Origin: Macrosoma leucophasiata
Taxonomy: Eukaryota; Arthropoda; Insecta; Lepidoptera; Hedylidae
Assembly (NCBI GenBank): GCA_036365455.1
Contig: JAWQUS010000008.1
Span: 25,803,501-25,867,500, forward strand
Direction of reading: 5' to 3'
Length of the DNA stretch: 64,000 bases
Position numbers and translations under genes: made by a program. Positions 23,230 to 34,904 of this stretch are shown piece after piece. The notes beneath the pieces were generated by a model, which searched no databases, had not been told where the DNA came from, and saw nothing but the letters and a program-made list of their open reading frames with translations. The stretch's first letter is position 1; each line of letters starts with the position of its first letter.

Positions 23230-24395
23230 ACAGATCCGGTTGCTGTATCATTTTTGTAAGCCTCATAAACATCTACTTGGGGTATTGATATTGTAACTTT
23301 GGAAAAATCAGGCACTATTATGTGACCTGCAATCGTGATAATGATGGTATCCGACTCTTGCCATCGTGAGTGAGTTTTCATTGGGTCCATCTTAAATTTA
23401 AGATGAAGGTTTATTTTATTGTAAACGTAAGAGCCGATTTTGATCGACGTTATTCTTATTCTGTTATTGACTGAAAACGTCGCACGTTTTGTATAATACA
23501 GAGCAGTAAACATCTAAATGTATTCGTTACTTGTATCTGATACATGAATTACAAATAACACAGATGAATGACTGCGCCAGCCTGCTGTTTTCATCTTATA
23601 ATTTGGGGAACGCTATGTTTAAGCCTAAGATAAATATTTATTATCGTTATTTTAATTTGCTCACTTCATATTAATGTATATGAAATAATAAAGGAAACAA
23701 TAGTTGTGACTCGGTTCGCACCTGTTTCCTCCATATATGTACCCAGGAAGCTTTACCAGCGGTTAGCATGCCCAATGTTGGGCATGCTAATGGTAAATAA
23801 CAAAAGACTTTCATGTCACGTCAGCGTACAAGTTACAAAAATATATTCTTATTTAAACCAGTAGAATATTATCATTTCCTCTCTTACAGACAATTTACAG
23901 AGTTTAGAACATAAAACTTGTTCCAATTGTTGAATTTGTTGAATGAAGAAACTCTTCGACGGACGTGACATTGCTGCAACTTTTTGTTCAGGAGATAAAT
24001 ATTAGCCAAGGTCGCTAGCTCGCTCGCTGCACTCCAGCTGTTGTCTATAATTCATATTAGTTCACATTATTATAATAATATGTATTATATTGATTCATTG
24101 ATAAAAATGTAAAATTATAAATATGTATTTCCATAAAATAAGATAATATGTAGGTAGGTACTTTTGTTCGGGCTTTTTGTCAAAGCATTTTAATTTATTT
24201 ATTTGAAACGCTGTGGGATATTTTTATTTTTGTCTTTAATATTGACTATTTGTATAATAATAGAACCTGGACCTAGAACCTTTTTATGTAGGTATACAGC
24301 ACACGGGGCGTTCTACTTAGTACTACCGTTAACTCTTACATTTTTCATATGTTGCATATTTTTTAAAATATCTTATTTATATAAAAATCAATTGC
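23230..24395. other. No gene seen
   Basis: AT-rich. Apart from the hairpin above, I see no coding or repeat structure that I can support. Confidence 0.5.
23763..23790. repeat. Short perfect hairpin
   Basis: TTAGCATGCCCAA (23763-23775), spacer TG, and its exact complement (23778-23790). TTACCA/TGGTAA outside extend it imperfectly. Confidence 0.85.
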
Positions 24396-24399
24396 TGTT

Positions 24400-24618
24400 C
24401 GTTAGTCTCGCTAAAACTCGAGAATAAGTGGACCGATTTGGTTAATTTTGGTTTTTATTTGTTTTTGGAAGTCCAGGGAAGGTTTATAAGAAAATTGTGA
24501 AGGAAATAGTAAAAACAATAATTTCTTTTTTCCCATACCATCCGTCCGTACCTTTCAAACTTTTGGCACATTAATTAATTCTGAGGCAATACAGAGAATG
24601 CCGGGCCAGCTAATCCCT
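24400..24618 (-). repeat. ACTAGCTGACCCGGC-type SINE-like repeat, minus copy
   Basis: Its complement starts with AGCTGGCCCGGCATTC, passes GTATTGCCTCAG, and ends with GGACTTCC...ATTAACCAAATCGG. It is the same family as the plus copy at 60291-60552. The head resembles the Metulj class of lepidopteran SINEs described from Heliconius, a resemblance noted from memory only. Confidence 0.65.
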
Positions 24619-25004
24619 CTATAAAAATCTGTATTTAAATCATTCGACGCGTTATTTACTGTAGTAGAGGTCCAATGAACATAGTCGGCGCCATGGGCAT
24701 CACGGTATGTTTGACATACATAATATATAAGTTATTGATATTTTTACTGTATCACTATCGTATTATACCAATGAGATTGTTTAATTAAATATAAGTTTTG
24801 ATGTTAGACCCAACTACTGGACAACTACATCCACATTTCGTGACACGTGTCGCCGCTACATCGTCGTTTCAAGGAAAACTGGCAGATATTTAAAAATACA
24901 CAATGAAGAACACAGCGTGGAATCGTTCTGAATATATCACTGCATTATTCACGGTAGTCACGGGTTCTTATTTAATGAAGAATAGGAGTTTGTAGTGCGT
25001 AAAT

Positions 25005-25150
25005 ATTAGAAGTGCGCGGGTGCGGCCGCGTAACTGCCGAACCCGTCACTTGGGCGCGTAACTGCCGCAAGGCCTACGGGACGCGCCCGCGACCGCCGCC
25101 GCACCCGCATTAGGGCCCATCCGCGTCCACCTCCGCTCCCGCTAGCCACC
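25005..25150. promoter_or_regulatory. GC-rich island
   Basis: A CpG-dense patch. GCGCGGGTGCGGCCGCG on the left is roughly mirrored by CGACCGCCGCCGCACCCGC on the right, and GCGTAACTGCCG is repeated twice. No coding frame is supported. Confidence 0.4.
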
Positions 25151-25184
25151 AACCTATGTCGTACCACAGCGTAAAGAGAACGAA

Positions 25185-25395
25185 CGACATAATCTTACCA
25201 GTGACGGAAGTCGAGGACGCAGTCACCACCGCATTACCTAATCCATCTGCCGCCAAATTATAGTGTTCAGCACTGGTTTTCCGGGGCAAACCGTCGGTTT
25301 TAGTGTTAATGTCTGTAAGCTGCAGTCACTTTGGACCGTCGATGTACAGTGCATGCTAGTTTGCCACCATTATTATTACAGCTCAAGCGGTGGTG
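25185..25395 (-). repeat. Family A repeat, minus copy (scrambled)
   Basis: CACCGCATTACCTAATCCAT, GCCGCCAAATTATAGTGTTC, then GTAAGCTGCAGTCACTTTGG and GCATGCTAGTTTGCCACC match family A in minus orientation with internal loss. Confidence 0.65.
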
Positions 25396-26269
25396 AGTAT
25401 GTTATTGTGAGAGATGACAGTGTGGCTCCTTGTGCCGCAGACCGCCTAGCGCCTGTCTGCAGCGGGCCGCAGCTCGCGCAGGCGCGGACTCTGCGAGCGT
25501 TGTTATCTACTATTCCTTTAAATTTTACAAAATAGAGAAACATTTTTATTTGTTGCAAAGGATTCTTCTAATAAATATTTATGTATTTCGAGTAAGATGT
25601 GGTATACGATTTCTGAGATATAACATGTTTTTGTGTGGACAAGTGACCTGACACGCATCGGGTCAATTTTTATCTATAAATATTTTCATAAAATATACAT
25701 AAAATATTTTATGAATATAAATTGATATCAGTAGTGTTTGGGGATTGTCAATGATTCCGTAAAAATTTAATTACGTAGAGCTGTGAATGATCAGATATCG
25801 ACCGACTATTGAAATATAGGCCGAGTTGAGCCTCATTAGGCACCGAGCCGCAGATACCTGATTCTCGTACCAAATAGTCGTTGAATGTGAATTAAATCGA
25901 TTTGCTATCTTCCTAGCTGAGGCCTAGCTTAGGCGTCCGCTGCACGTGGCCGCACTGTCGAGTGACCGGGGCCAGGTGAAAGTGCCGACCAGTCGTATCC
26001 CACGCTCGCGCTAGTGATGTCCAAACAGAACACAAAGATCGATATTTTTTAATCGATAATATAATTATGTATCCATTTATCTTTTTTACTGCTCTGTAGA
26101 TAAATTGCAAGAAAAAAATATCGATACTATCATGGGTCAATAATTTTTGGCAAACACATAAAGCATTTATGAGTTTAATATTAAATATCAAAAAATCTAA
26201 TTTTCTTTCCTTACTTTTATAAAATTTCTTTTAAAGGTTTACTATCGGTTTTCATGTAGGTAAGAAGTT

Positions 26270-26340
26270 TTTCGGTTTTTATTAACCGAGTTCAAAAAGG
26301 AGGCAGTTCTCAATTGGGTTTTTGAAAAAAAAAATTTTTT
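26270..26340. repeat. AACCGAGTTCAAAAAGGAGG repeat motif
   Basis: ATTAACCGAGTTCAAAAAGG followed by TTCTCAATTGGG is a widespread lepidopteran repeat motif. Similar GACTTCAAAA ends delimit the foldback element at 29285-29725. Confidence 0.5.
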
Positions 26341-26586
26341 TGCGATAAATGGCTTGATCATGTATAAGTTTTATATCAAAACTTTAAACTGTTTTTAGTT
26401 AAAGTTATATCAAAATAAAAATAAGTTTTTGAATCCAGTACCGAAGACACGCCGACAGCTCCCGAACAAACCCGAGTGCATGTGACGTCATAATGTTAGT
26501 TTTCACTCATAGCAGTAGATACAGAGACAATACGTACAGAGTTTTGATCTATTTAATTCTGTTGACATTGTTATAAAACACAAATA

Positions 26587-26780
26587 TTGAAAATAGCGAA
26601 TCTTAAAAGTTATCGTTTTTGTTTTGTACCAATAACTACGAATACTACAAAAACAACTCCTGGTAAAATGTTTTTAAGTGTGCCCCAAGATGAAAAATGT
26701 CGAAATAAATGGTATCAAGCAGTGCACCGTGATAATCCAAAAACAAAATCGTTTTATTTTTTTTTTACTTTTCATTAATA
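26587..26780 (+). pseudogene. THAP-domain-like fragment
   Basis: The frame contains CFVPITTNTTKTTPGKMFLS followed by VPQDEKCRNKWYQAVHRD. These match the N-terminal layout of THAP zinc-finger domains: C at the start, a PxxxFxxVPxDxxxxxxW core and a basic RRD-like end. The second zinc cysteine is absent (Ile at that place) and no C-x2-H pair follows, so the domain is broken. THAP domains occur in P-element-type and other DNA transposases as well as host factors. With no continuation nearby, this is most likely a transposon relic. Confidence 0.5.
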
Positions 26781-27649
26781 ATTAAAGTAACTGAATAAGC
26801 TTTGCTTCGACGTTCTGGACAAACCCGTCCTTTGAGGATACAAATACTATTTTTACGACAAAGTTGAACCTATAGTACCTACCTACAGCTTTGTCGCCGT
26901 AACTCTCACGCGATGCTCTTCAATTTATGAAACAAATATTTATAATGAAAAATAAATATTTAAATATTTCTATTTATATTATTATTTTTAACAGGCTTAC
27001 CTTGATGCCTTGGCACCTCGAACTTCAACAGAATTGAACCGTACATCATTTGTCAAAAAAATGGTTATCATAAATATATCAACATCAGGAATATTATCAG
27101 ACTTTGCCTTTATAAATTCTTTGTTACATATAACTACACGGAATCAACTAACAAATGACAACGACGGATATTGCATACAATTTTTCCCCACTTTCGATAA
27201 TCGTTTACAAGCATGACAAATATATCATTTTGTAGTTATTTTAACACTGATCATTGTACATTTATACAAACTCGTTTAAAACTTGTAGTTTCTGAGTAAA
27301 TCTAAAAAAACAGTAACGGTTTACCGATTATAATTCGATTATACCATATCGATTTTTGACACATCTGATCTTTTTTTATAAAGGTCCATACCAACTTAAT
27401 CTATTCCATCGATCTAATGTCCATTTAATGGTGTGTTCGGTACCTGTGTTCTCTAACTGGGAGATGCTTATAAGACATACAATTTAATGTTTTCATAAAC
27501 ATACCGAATAACTTCACGTTGTACCTTTACCTCTTAAGGGATAGGCACTTAAGACTCCCTATCCTATGAATGATTTATAATCCCTACATTCCTAGGTAGG
27601 TAAGGTACCTCCATCTACCTAAATATCAATAATTTCGGCAGTCTCGGAC

Positions 27650-27915
27650 ATTCATCTAGCACTTTTTCAAGCCTTCCCATTGAATAGTTGTGGTTTCCAT
27701 CAATTCTGGAAAAAATATTCTGCGTCTATTTAAATTATAATATTGAACAAATTGAGGCAAAAGATTTGGTTCGTTTAACTAATGGAAGGCACGTGATATA
27801 AGTGCTGAAGCATCTGGTCGGTCTTGTATCAGTGGATGACAGCGATTAATTAAAGCCACTGCAATCAAAACATCTTCCATTAAATGTGACGAAGCCCTAT
27901 TAAAGTTGGTCAGTT
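27650..27915 (-). pseudogene. Transposase-like coding relic (minus strand)
   Basis: Read on the minus strand, 27915 to 27650 gives FNRASSHLMEDVLIAVALIN, RCHPLIQDRPDASALISRA, an in-frame stop, then NLLPQFVQYYNLNRRRIFFP. A frameshift near the end restores NYSMGRLEKVLDECPRLPKL. The composition and register are convincingly protein-like. It resembles C-terminal regions of DDE-type transposon proteins common in insects, but I cannot name the superfamily. It opposes the THAP-like fragment, so the two are not one simple gene. Confidence 0.5.
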
Positions 27916-28099
27916 AGGCAGGAACAAATCCGTTCGGAATTGCAAAAGTCAACGTAAAGAAAAGAAAATAGCCGGTAAGCGCGCGCACATACACCACAAA
28001 CTTGGAATGAAGTGACGTAACGTGACGACATATTTGATTTGCAATTTTGACTTTTTGACAGATGACGGATAAACGAACGCGAGCTTACACAATCACAAA

Positions 28100-29280
28100 T
28101 TACACGAAGCTAGAAGTGTTTTAAATAAAATATTAAAATGTAAATAGATATTTTCCTCATTTATGATAATTATAAAAATTAAGAATAAAAAGTTCTATAA
28201 CTGCGATATAAATTACTTAATTGATTTTTATGCATTTTTTTTCCACCAAAATCGTATTCATTCTGATATGTTTGCGTGTAAAGAAACGTTAATAGTCGCC
28301 ATATTATAACAGGAAAAGACGTGAAAATAAAACTGGTGTTATGTATTTCTTTTATTTTCATTATCAAAACCTCAAGTTTTACAACTTTAAAAAAAATACC
28401 AAAGGGCTTATCATTCATGAAACGTTTTTTAATCAATTTATTGTTTGTGTAAATTCTGGGTCAAGATCTGTCGTTTTCATTTTTTAGCAATTAATTTTTG
28501 ACGTTATTGTCAAGTCACATGTCGTAGGTAGGTACTTACCGTAAACCCTGTACTATTCTTGAACAGCTATAACATCCTGACGTCACAGTCAGGGGTGACG
28601 AGTCGTGGCGCGTTCATAGTCACGTCATTTTTATTTAAATTTTATCAACTTTTAATTGCGTATAATTGATTGAAAATAAATTTTCTTCCAGTTTTTCGCA
28701 TGACCCATCAATATAATATCAATATAATTAATAACGAAGTTTTAAAAAACATAAAAAAAGTCAATACGTTTTTTATTTTCGAAATCCCAATTCGGTTGAT
28801 AAATATATATATGTACACCGATTTCGCCGAGTTTTCTGAACCGATTTACGTAATTATTTTTATGTTTGCGGAATAGTTTCAAACTGGTCCCATATTACTT
28901 TGATTTAGGTAGGCCCATTAGTTTGTATTTTATGAGCATTTTTTTATTTACTTTCACCTCAGACTAAAGGAATAAGAAAAGACGGCGTGTTGTCAAACAA
29001 CAATGCGTTGAATCCATTGACGTCCTAGACAGTCCTAATGCGCATGACAACAAGTGACAATGACATATTTACTCCTTCGTGGGTAAATGCATAGAGTTAC
29101 CAGTCCATAAAAAGTGCTTTCCCCCAAAATCAATAAATTTATTCATTGATTTCGTATAGTCGTGTAATAATTTTGTATCGACATACCTAAACAATTTAAA
29201 TAAGGTATCTACGTCTAATTGGGGTCAAAAGAGTCAGATTTTACGAATAAAAAATATTAAATAAAAATAACTTAAATAAT
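28100..29280. other. No gene seen
   Basis: Strongly AT-rich with no supported exon. A TGACGTCA octamer lies at 28578-28585. Confidence 0.5.
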
Positions 29281-29284
29281 AATA

Positions 29285-29725
29285 AAAAAAACTGACTTCA
29301 AAACTAAAAAATAAAAAATAACAAAGATTTAATAATAATTATATACTGCCTATTATTTATATTATTATGTGCTATTTACTAATAGGTTTGAAGTCGGTGC
29401 CAAGCCAAAATCATTTTAGTAGGCATTTCATTGTATTTAAACGTAACTTCACGCCTGCAATGCCCGAAGGGGTAGGCAGAGGTAAATGCATGCATTCAAA
29501 CATACATGCAAACACCCACGATTAGCCGGTTACGTTCATTGTATTAATTTGCTCGTACTCATATTTAAGTGATTAAAATATAATTATTTGTTTAAGGTTT
29601 GGCACCTACGTCAACCTATTAGTAAATAGCACATATAAATAATAGGTATATGTTTAATATACCTATTATTATAAGATTAATATTAAAATTTTAATATTTG
29701 TTAGTTTTGAAGTCGGTTTCTTTAA
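29285..29725. repeat. Foldback element with ACTGACTTCAAAAC ends
   Basis: The left end is ACTGACTTCAAAACTA and the right end is TAGTTTTGAAGTCGGTTT. Inner arms are also inverted: GTGCTATTTACTAATAGGTT (about 29370) versus AACCTATTAGTAAATAGCAC (about 29613), and CCTATTATTTATATTATT versus TAAATAATAGGTATA. Arms total roughly 120-135 bp. The loop holds a fragment of the GGGGTAGGCAGAG repeat at 29437-29535. This is a non-autonomous foldback or MITE-like element. Confidence 0.75.
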
Positions 29726-30117
29726 CGTCGTTTTTTTTTATGTAGTTTGGAAACTATGAAAACGTCGTTAGTTTTGTTTGCACTGAAGGCTAGGCAATAG
29801 AAAAAAAATTGCTAATTGAGTATCAGAAACATAAGAGGAACAGGAAAATTAAAATCGAATCCCGGAATTTATTACCTAAATCGATAATGAGAGTTAAAAT
29901 ATCGACTATTTATATCGATATTATTGCGCGTACCTAGCACGCGCGTCCGCCACTTCGGGCCAAGGGAATGTTGCGGAAGGTCGTGCAGTTGCTAGAGCAC
30001 AAGCGCTTAAGATAAACTACAATTCCAATTATTAAAGAACTGCCCAATATTTTTTTTCTTTCTCTTAGGATTCAGATGTTTTATTTATATTTTTTAAAAT
30101 AATAATGCTTACTAAAT

Positions 30118-30452
30118 CTATACAAATAAATAAAATTGGAGTGTCTGTTTGTAATATAAAAATAGCCGCTTTTTACTAAATGCATATGTATGTATAGACG
30201 GTACATATACAAATACAACATTTTTTTTAATTTTTTGTTTGTCTGTCTGTCTATCTGTCTGCCTGTATAGCGGGGCTAATCTTGGGAACGGCGGGATCGA
30301 TTTTGACGCGACTTTCACTGGCAGATAGGTAATGTAATAAGGAGTAACTTAGACTAGTTTTATACTAGCTTCGCCCACAACTTCGTCCGGGTACATACTG
30401 AACAATCATAAATTCTCACGCGGATGAAGTCGCGGGGACAGCTAGTTGTAAA
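30118..30452 (+). repeat. Hairpin-ended SINE-like repeat, copy 1
   Basis: Starts AAATAAATAAAATTGGAGTG, carries a (CTGT)n tract at 30238-30265, then CGCGACTTTCACTGGCAGAT and AAGGAGTAACTTAGAC. It ends with an inverted pair of ACTAGCT...GACTTCGTCCG-type sequences (30364-30446), so the terminal ~83 bp fold into a hairpin. Related copies lie at 40834-41160 and, inverted, at 50005-50308. Confidence 0.8.
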
Positions 30453-30884
30453 TAAAGTAAATTACAACCATAATACAACACGATAGCGGTGAATACAGTC
30501 ACGGGCTATAAGATAGATATATTAAAGGCTCACTCTCACCACTTGATTGAAGTTTAAACTTATTCGTACCTACTGTAGAAGCCTAATCGATGCAATGAAA
30601 ATAAATTATGAAATAAGTAATTGGGAGTTGCAGTTGTTCTAGTGATAGAGATAGGCTAGTAGGCACTACTTAAAAAAAGATAATGTAGATAGGCATCTGC
30701 TTTATCCTTTTTTATCAGGGGAAAATGTGTTACGCATACCCACCTTTAGGGAGAAGGGTGGGTTAATAATTGGTAAGACTCCGGGGAAAGACACCCAACT
30801 ACCCACTAAAAACTCCTAGGTGTTCCGACTCGTCCGCCATCAGTGGTGGACGTCCCTGTCACACGGCGGGACCACTGTCAGACG

Positions 30885-31000
30885 GCTGGGGGTAGGGTGC
30901 AGGTGGAGATTGTTGTGGTCGACTTCCACTGACGAAGTTCGAGGACGTGGGCTAATCTACTGGCCGCTAAATGGCAGTATTCAGTTCCGTAACTTCTAGT
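30885..31000 (-). repeat. Family A repeat, minus fragment
   Basis: GAAGTTCGAGGACGTGGGC, CTAATCTACTGGCCGCTAAA and TGGCAGTATTCAGTTCCGT are the complement of the family A 3' half, diverged. Confidence 0.6.
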
Positions 31001-31130
31001 AACAGCTAAGGCTTTTATTATGAAATAACTCCCTTTTTGTAGATGTTTATTGGCTACAATTCACAATTAATATGAACTGTACGCTTATTTTCCAGTTCCT
31101 TGACATAAAAAGTGTTACTTAAGATACTAG

Positions 31131-31136
31131 GTGAGT
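31131..31136 (+). other. Consensus splice-donor-like site
   Basis: TACTAG|GTGAGTAGAG is an excellent 5' splice-site match directly upstream of a GC-rich island. It could end a non-coding first exon, but no transcript evidence is available from sequence and chance matches are common. Confidence 0.25.
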
Positions 31137-31189
31137 AGAGTCCTTGCGCGGCGGTCGATAACAGCGGTCAATTACTCGTTTTATCCAGC

Positions 31190-31580
31190 GTCGACACATC
31201 GCGTGCCTGCAGCCGTCGCCGCCGCCGCCGCCGCCGCCGCCCGCTGCAGAACGCTACACGGACACGACATTTGATGAGTTTTTTTCCGGACTCCTGCGGT
31301 CAGTGTTACAAGGTCCGACGACGCACACCTCGCCGTCACCTGCCCCCTCTCCTCCCGCGCCCCTCACGTCGCTCGCAAGTTTCGGCAAAAGTGAAAGTGT
31401 TCGTTTTTGAGAAAGCAAAAGTAGTCTATTTTTTGTGAGTAAGAGGCAGGCCGCGGAACGCCGAGTGTCCTCCCCCCCCCGCGTCGTCCTCTCGCCCTCT
31501 TGCCGCGCACTTCCACTATGAAAGCGAAACCTATCACTCGATTTTCGGCTTCGACACGTCCGTCAGTATTCCGATGCACG
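31190..31580. promoter_or_regulatory. GC-rich island with GCC repeat and Blimp-1-like motif
   Basis: Includes (GCC)n at about 31212-31240, a C-rich stretch at 31338-31365, AAAGTGAAAGTG at 31388-31399, and TGAAAGCGAAACC at about 31518. AAAGTGAAAGTG fits the published PRDM1/Blimp-1 consensus family (AGNGAAAGNG). There is no supported coding frame. It is likely a promoter or enhancer-type element. Confidence 0.45.
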
Positions 31581-32212
31581 TAATCGATGTAAATATGTAT
31601 GTCCGCGAGCGCCCCCTTCCCACAATCGACATGCTACATATTCGCTCTTGATAATATCCTATTCCCTCATAAACATCCCTTCATGTTCCTTCATGAAATT
31701 AATTTCATAAATTTTAACTTCGTTAGAACGTCCGCTAGGGTCGTGCCAATTTCCGAATTTGAATCAATACTCTATTTTGTCACTAACTAAGTCAGGGAAA
31801 TAGTCGCTAATCTAAAATCAATTAATAGCTTCTATTGTCGTAAGTACACGAAGCGCGCCCATGTAACGAGCACCCAGTTCCCTGATAAAACAATTGATTT
31901 TTATATATACAGATTACGACGAAGTTTCTATTGGTTTCTCAGTTTCATCTGAACATGAGCAAATAAAAAAGCGCCCGGCCTTAATGTTGCGTATAGATTT
32001 GTGATTTTTTGTCAGTTAGCATATCAAACGAGGAGTAGTGACGTCACAAATCAATTTTATATTGTAATGCGAAAAACATATATTCGAAAGAAAAACGTAT
32101 AATTTTTTGGACGACCAGTTTCTCAGATTAACTTAGCATTTGATCAGTCGATTGAGTTTTTGTTTCCTGGTATAGATATAGAATATGGGATCCGTGATAA
32201 GGCAGTCAGCTG

Positions 32213-32570
32213 TCGGCGGCGAGCGGCGGGGAGCTCGGGGAGCCCGGGGAGCCCGGGGAGCCCGGGGAGCCCGGGGAGCTCGGGGAGGTCGCGTCGCGCG
32301 CCGCGCTGCACCGCACCGCTGCCTGCTTATAATGTTAATTACATAGTGCCGATGCCGCAAGTTATTTACGGAGCAGTTCGATGTGTGACAATAGTAGCGG
32401 CCAATGTTTTGGCGAGCGTGGTCCGCGGTCCGCGGCCGCGGGTCAAGTTCACTCGCGATAGCCCGCGCGCCTTATCGCAACCCCTTCCCTTCCCCGCCTT
32501 CCCCGCCTTCCCCCTCCCACTGCAGCCCCCGCAACACCCGCCGCACCCTCCACGCAACAAGCATAATCCA
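32213..32570. promoter_or_regulatory. GC-rich island with 9-bp minisatellite
   Basis: 32229-32288 is a tandem array of GGGGAGCCC units bounded by GGGGAGCTC variants. It reads as collagen-like SPG repeats on one strand and APR on the other, which argues against genuine coding. 32400-32570 is a second CpG-rich part with CCGCGGTCCGCGGCCGCGGG and TTCCCCGCC repeats. No exon is called. Confidence 0.5.
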
Positions 32571-33074
32571 CAGTCATAATCATTCCACTTGTATCCGATT
32601 AACCAAACATTCTCAAACAGTCGTTCGCAAGTAGCTTTATCTGAGTATCTAACAAATTATGGCATAACTAGTGTATGGACATGGAAAAATCTGTTTATTT
32701 TCGACTCTTCCTACTCGACTCGTCATCGCAGTGTGAACATAACACTACGCGTGGGTTACACAAATGTAAAGGTGTTCCAATTTAAGCACAATCGTATTCC
32801 GAGTGCGTAAATAATGTTGAACTGAAAGTCTTTTTAAAAAGGCCGTATTTTATAATCTATGGCTTAATTCATTTAAATTAAAGTTCAAATCTTTTCTATT
32901 TAACTAGACAATTAAACAAATGCTGACAAAGAAAAATTAAAATTTTAGTACTTAAACTACATTATAATATTTAAAACATTTACTGCTTGCTATCTATATT
33001 GTTATACAATTTTATTATAATGCCAAGAACTAATAACTAAACAGACAAACTGTTGAGCTACAATATTATAGTAT

Positions 33075-33365
33075 TTTATTTAAAGAAAATGGAAAGAAAA
33101 ATTTGACTTCAGGCGAGACTCGAACTCGCGGCAACTGAGCAACCGAAGTCCTGCCCGATTTGGTCAAATCTTTCCTTCACATTTATTGCATTGCCTTATG
33201 GTAGCAGCAGCGCCACCTATTGCCACACTATGCTAGTTAGGCAACCGATATAACAAACTCCCAGTGGCCGCGAGTTCGAGTCTCGCCTGATGTCAATTTT
33301 TTCTTTCCATTTTTCTTTAAATAAAATATATTTCACAAGCATGTGTTAATGCGAAATAATATAAA
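33075..33365. repeat. tRNA-like foldback element with opposed tRNA halves
   Basis: The left side has AATGGAAAGAAAAATTTGAC and GACTTCAGGCGAGACTCGAA (reverse B-box half). The middle (AAATCTTTCCTTCACATTTA to GGCAACCGATATAACA) is the complement of 12965-13080. The right side has GCCGCGAGTTCGAGTCTCGC (forward B-box half), TTTTCTTTCCATTTTTCTTT and GTGTTAATGCGAAATAATAT. Both ends therefore carry the same tRNA-like 3' half in opposite orientation, giving a snapback. Confidence 0.75.
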
Positions 33366-33765
33366 ACAATATTATAGTAGGAGAGATACTGAACCCTCCG
33401 AGTACCGTTGGCCCTGTAAGGCTAGAAATTTTTATAGGGATGAATCATAACATGCTATGTACAAAAACCATTGCCTGGCAAGGATCAACCAGTCATGTCA
33501 TAAAACACATATTTATGAAAATGTAAAAAAAAAATTGCAGTTGTCGCTGTAAGCTTGATGTTTTTTTTTGTTTATACATACTTATATAGGGAAGTTTGAA
33601 AAAAAATTCACAGGCGATTTCGATGAGCACAAGTGTCTGCCAGGCGAACCGAAAGGTGTGCTATAGGTATGAATTAAAATAAACTTTCTTCTGTAAAGTT
33701 GAAATGTATATATGCGATTGTCTAACATATTTGAAGTAAGTAGGTACAATGACAGTCAGTCCTGG

Positions 33766-34135
33766 CTGGCATAAAAAAATCTGCCAAGTGCGAGTCGGAC
33801 ATGCGCAGAAAATGTTCCGTATAAAGAAATACTTAAAAATTACGTTTGTTGTTTGTTGTCCCTTAGATGTTTACCTTATTTTTATTTAATTATTTATTAT
33901 GAAAAGTAATATACAAATTAATATCCTGTTAGCGTTTACCTACTACCGTTATTAATATTGAACGAAAATACGAAAAAAAAACACACATGCTGTATGGGAT
34001 CACCATGAATTAAAAAAAATGATTAGTATTTGTTGTTATAGCGACAACGAAAATACATAACTCGCGAACATTTCAGCTTTATAGGTATCACAGTTAATGA
34101 GATACAGCCTGGTGACCGATAGAGATCTGTTGCTG
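33766..34135 (+). repeat. AAGTGCGAGTCGGAC / GTTCCGTA repeat
   Basis: Starts CTGCCAAGTGCGAGTCGGAC with TGTTCCGTATAAAG nearby. It continues to TTGTTGTTATAGCGACAACG and ends GAGATACAGCCTGGTGACCG. It is the same dispersed family as 10440-10990, in the opposite orientation. Confidence 0.65.
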
Positions 34136-34149
34136 TTGTAATAATATTT

Positions 34150-34900
34150 CGTATATAGAAGAAGGAAATATTTTTTGTATTATGTTCAGATTCTATAAGT
34201 CACGGTCTTCCTTGAGATCATTGAATTAAAGGAGATTGCCCAAGTGACTATGTGACTATGTGACTCGGTATCGCTATCAAGTCTCTTGTGTCGATATGTA
34301 CGAGTATGGCAACGTTTGGCCGTTTCAAGGAGTGTTGTTTCATAAGTAGGTTAACTCTTTACTATAATAGGTATATTGAGGAATTACAAATTGCTAATAA
34401 GCCTGAAGTTCACAGGGATGGTAACTGTCTACTGTTGACTATTTATTTATTTATTAGCGTTGCTATCCAAGAAGTTTTTTTTTGCTGTGTGACAGAAATT
34501 ACTCGGCCGTGCATTGAATATACTAAGAGGTTAGGTGAGAAAGTGGTGATTGTTTCTAAAATATGTTCTTTTTCCTTTGAACAGCTTTTTATTTTATTAA
34601 TTTTTCCGAAGCACGTGAATTAAAATTAATACCTTACTGTGAATGAATTCCTTTACTTAAGAAATATCTAACATAAACGAATTCGAATCGAACGACGCAC
34701 CTCCACAACTATATCTACATCCACATTTTCTCAAATAAATACACGCAGCATTCAAAGCGACTTTAGAAAATGTAAACAAAGTAGGTATTACACAACGTGA
34801 AACGTTAACTGGAATGAATAATGACATACATGTCATGTTATCATCATATTAAGCGATTGCTTTAAGACGTAATGAAAAGTAATTCTCTTGGGTGTAAGTA
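34150..34900. other. No gene seen
   Basis: AT-rich DNA. The 111-codon open frame at 34288-34623 is low in GC3, lacks motifs and is not called. Confidence 0.5.
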
Positions 34901-34904
34901 CGAG

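Noticed and set aside
32160..32579. 139-codon collagen-like frame (SPG repeats)
   Set aside because: Produced by a 9-bp minisatellite, with no supporting start context or downstream protein-like sequence.
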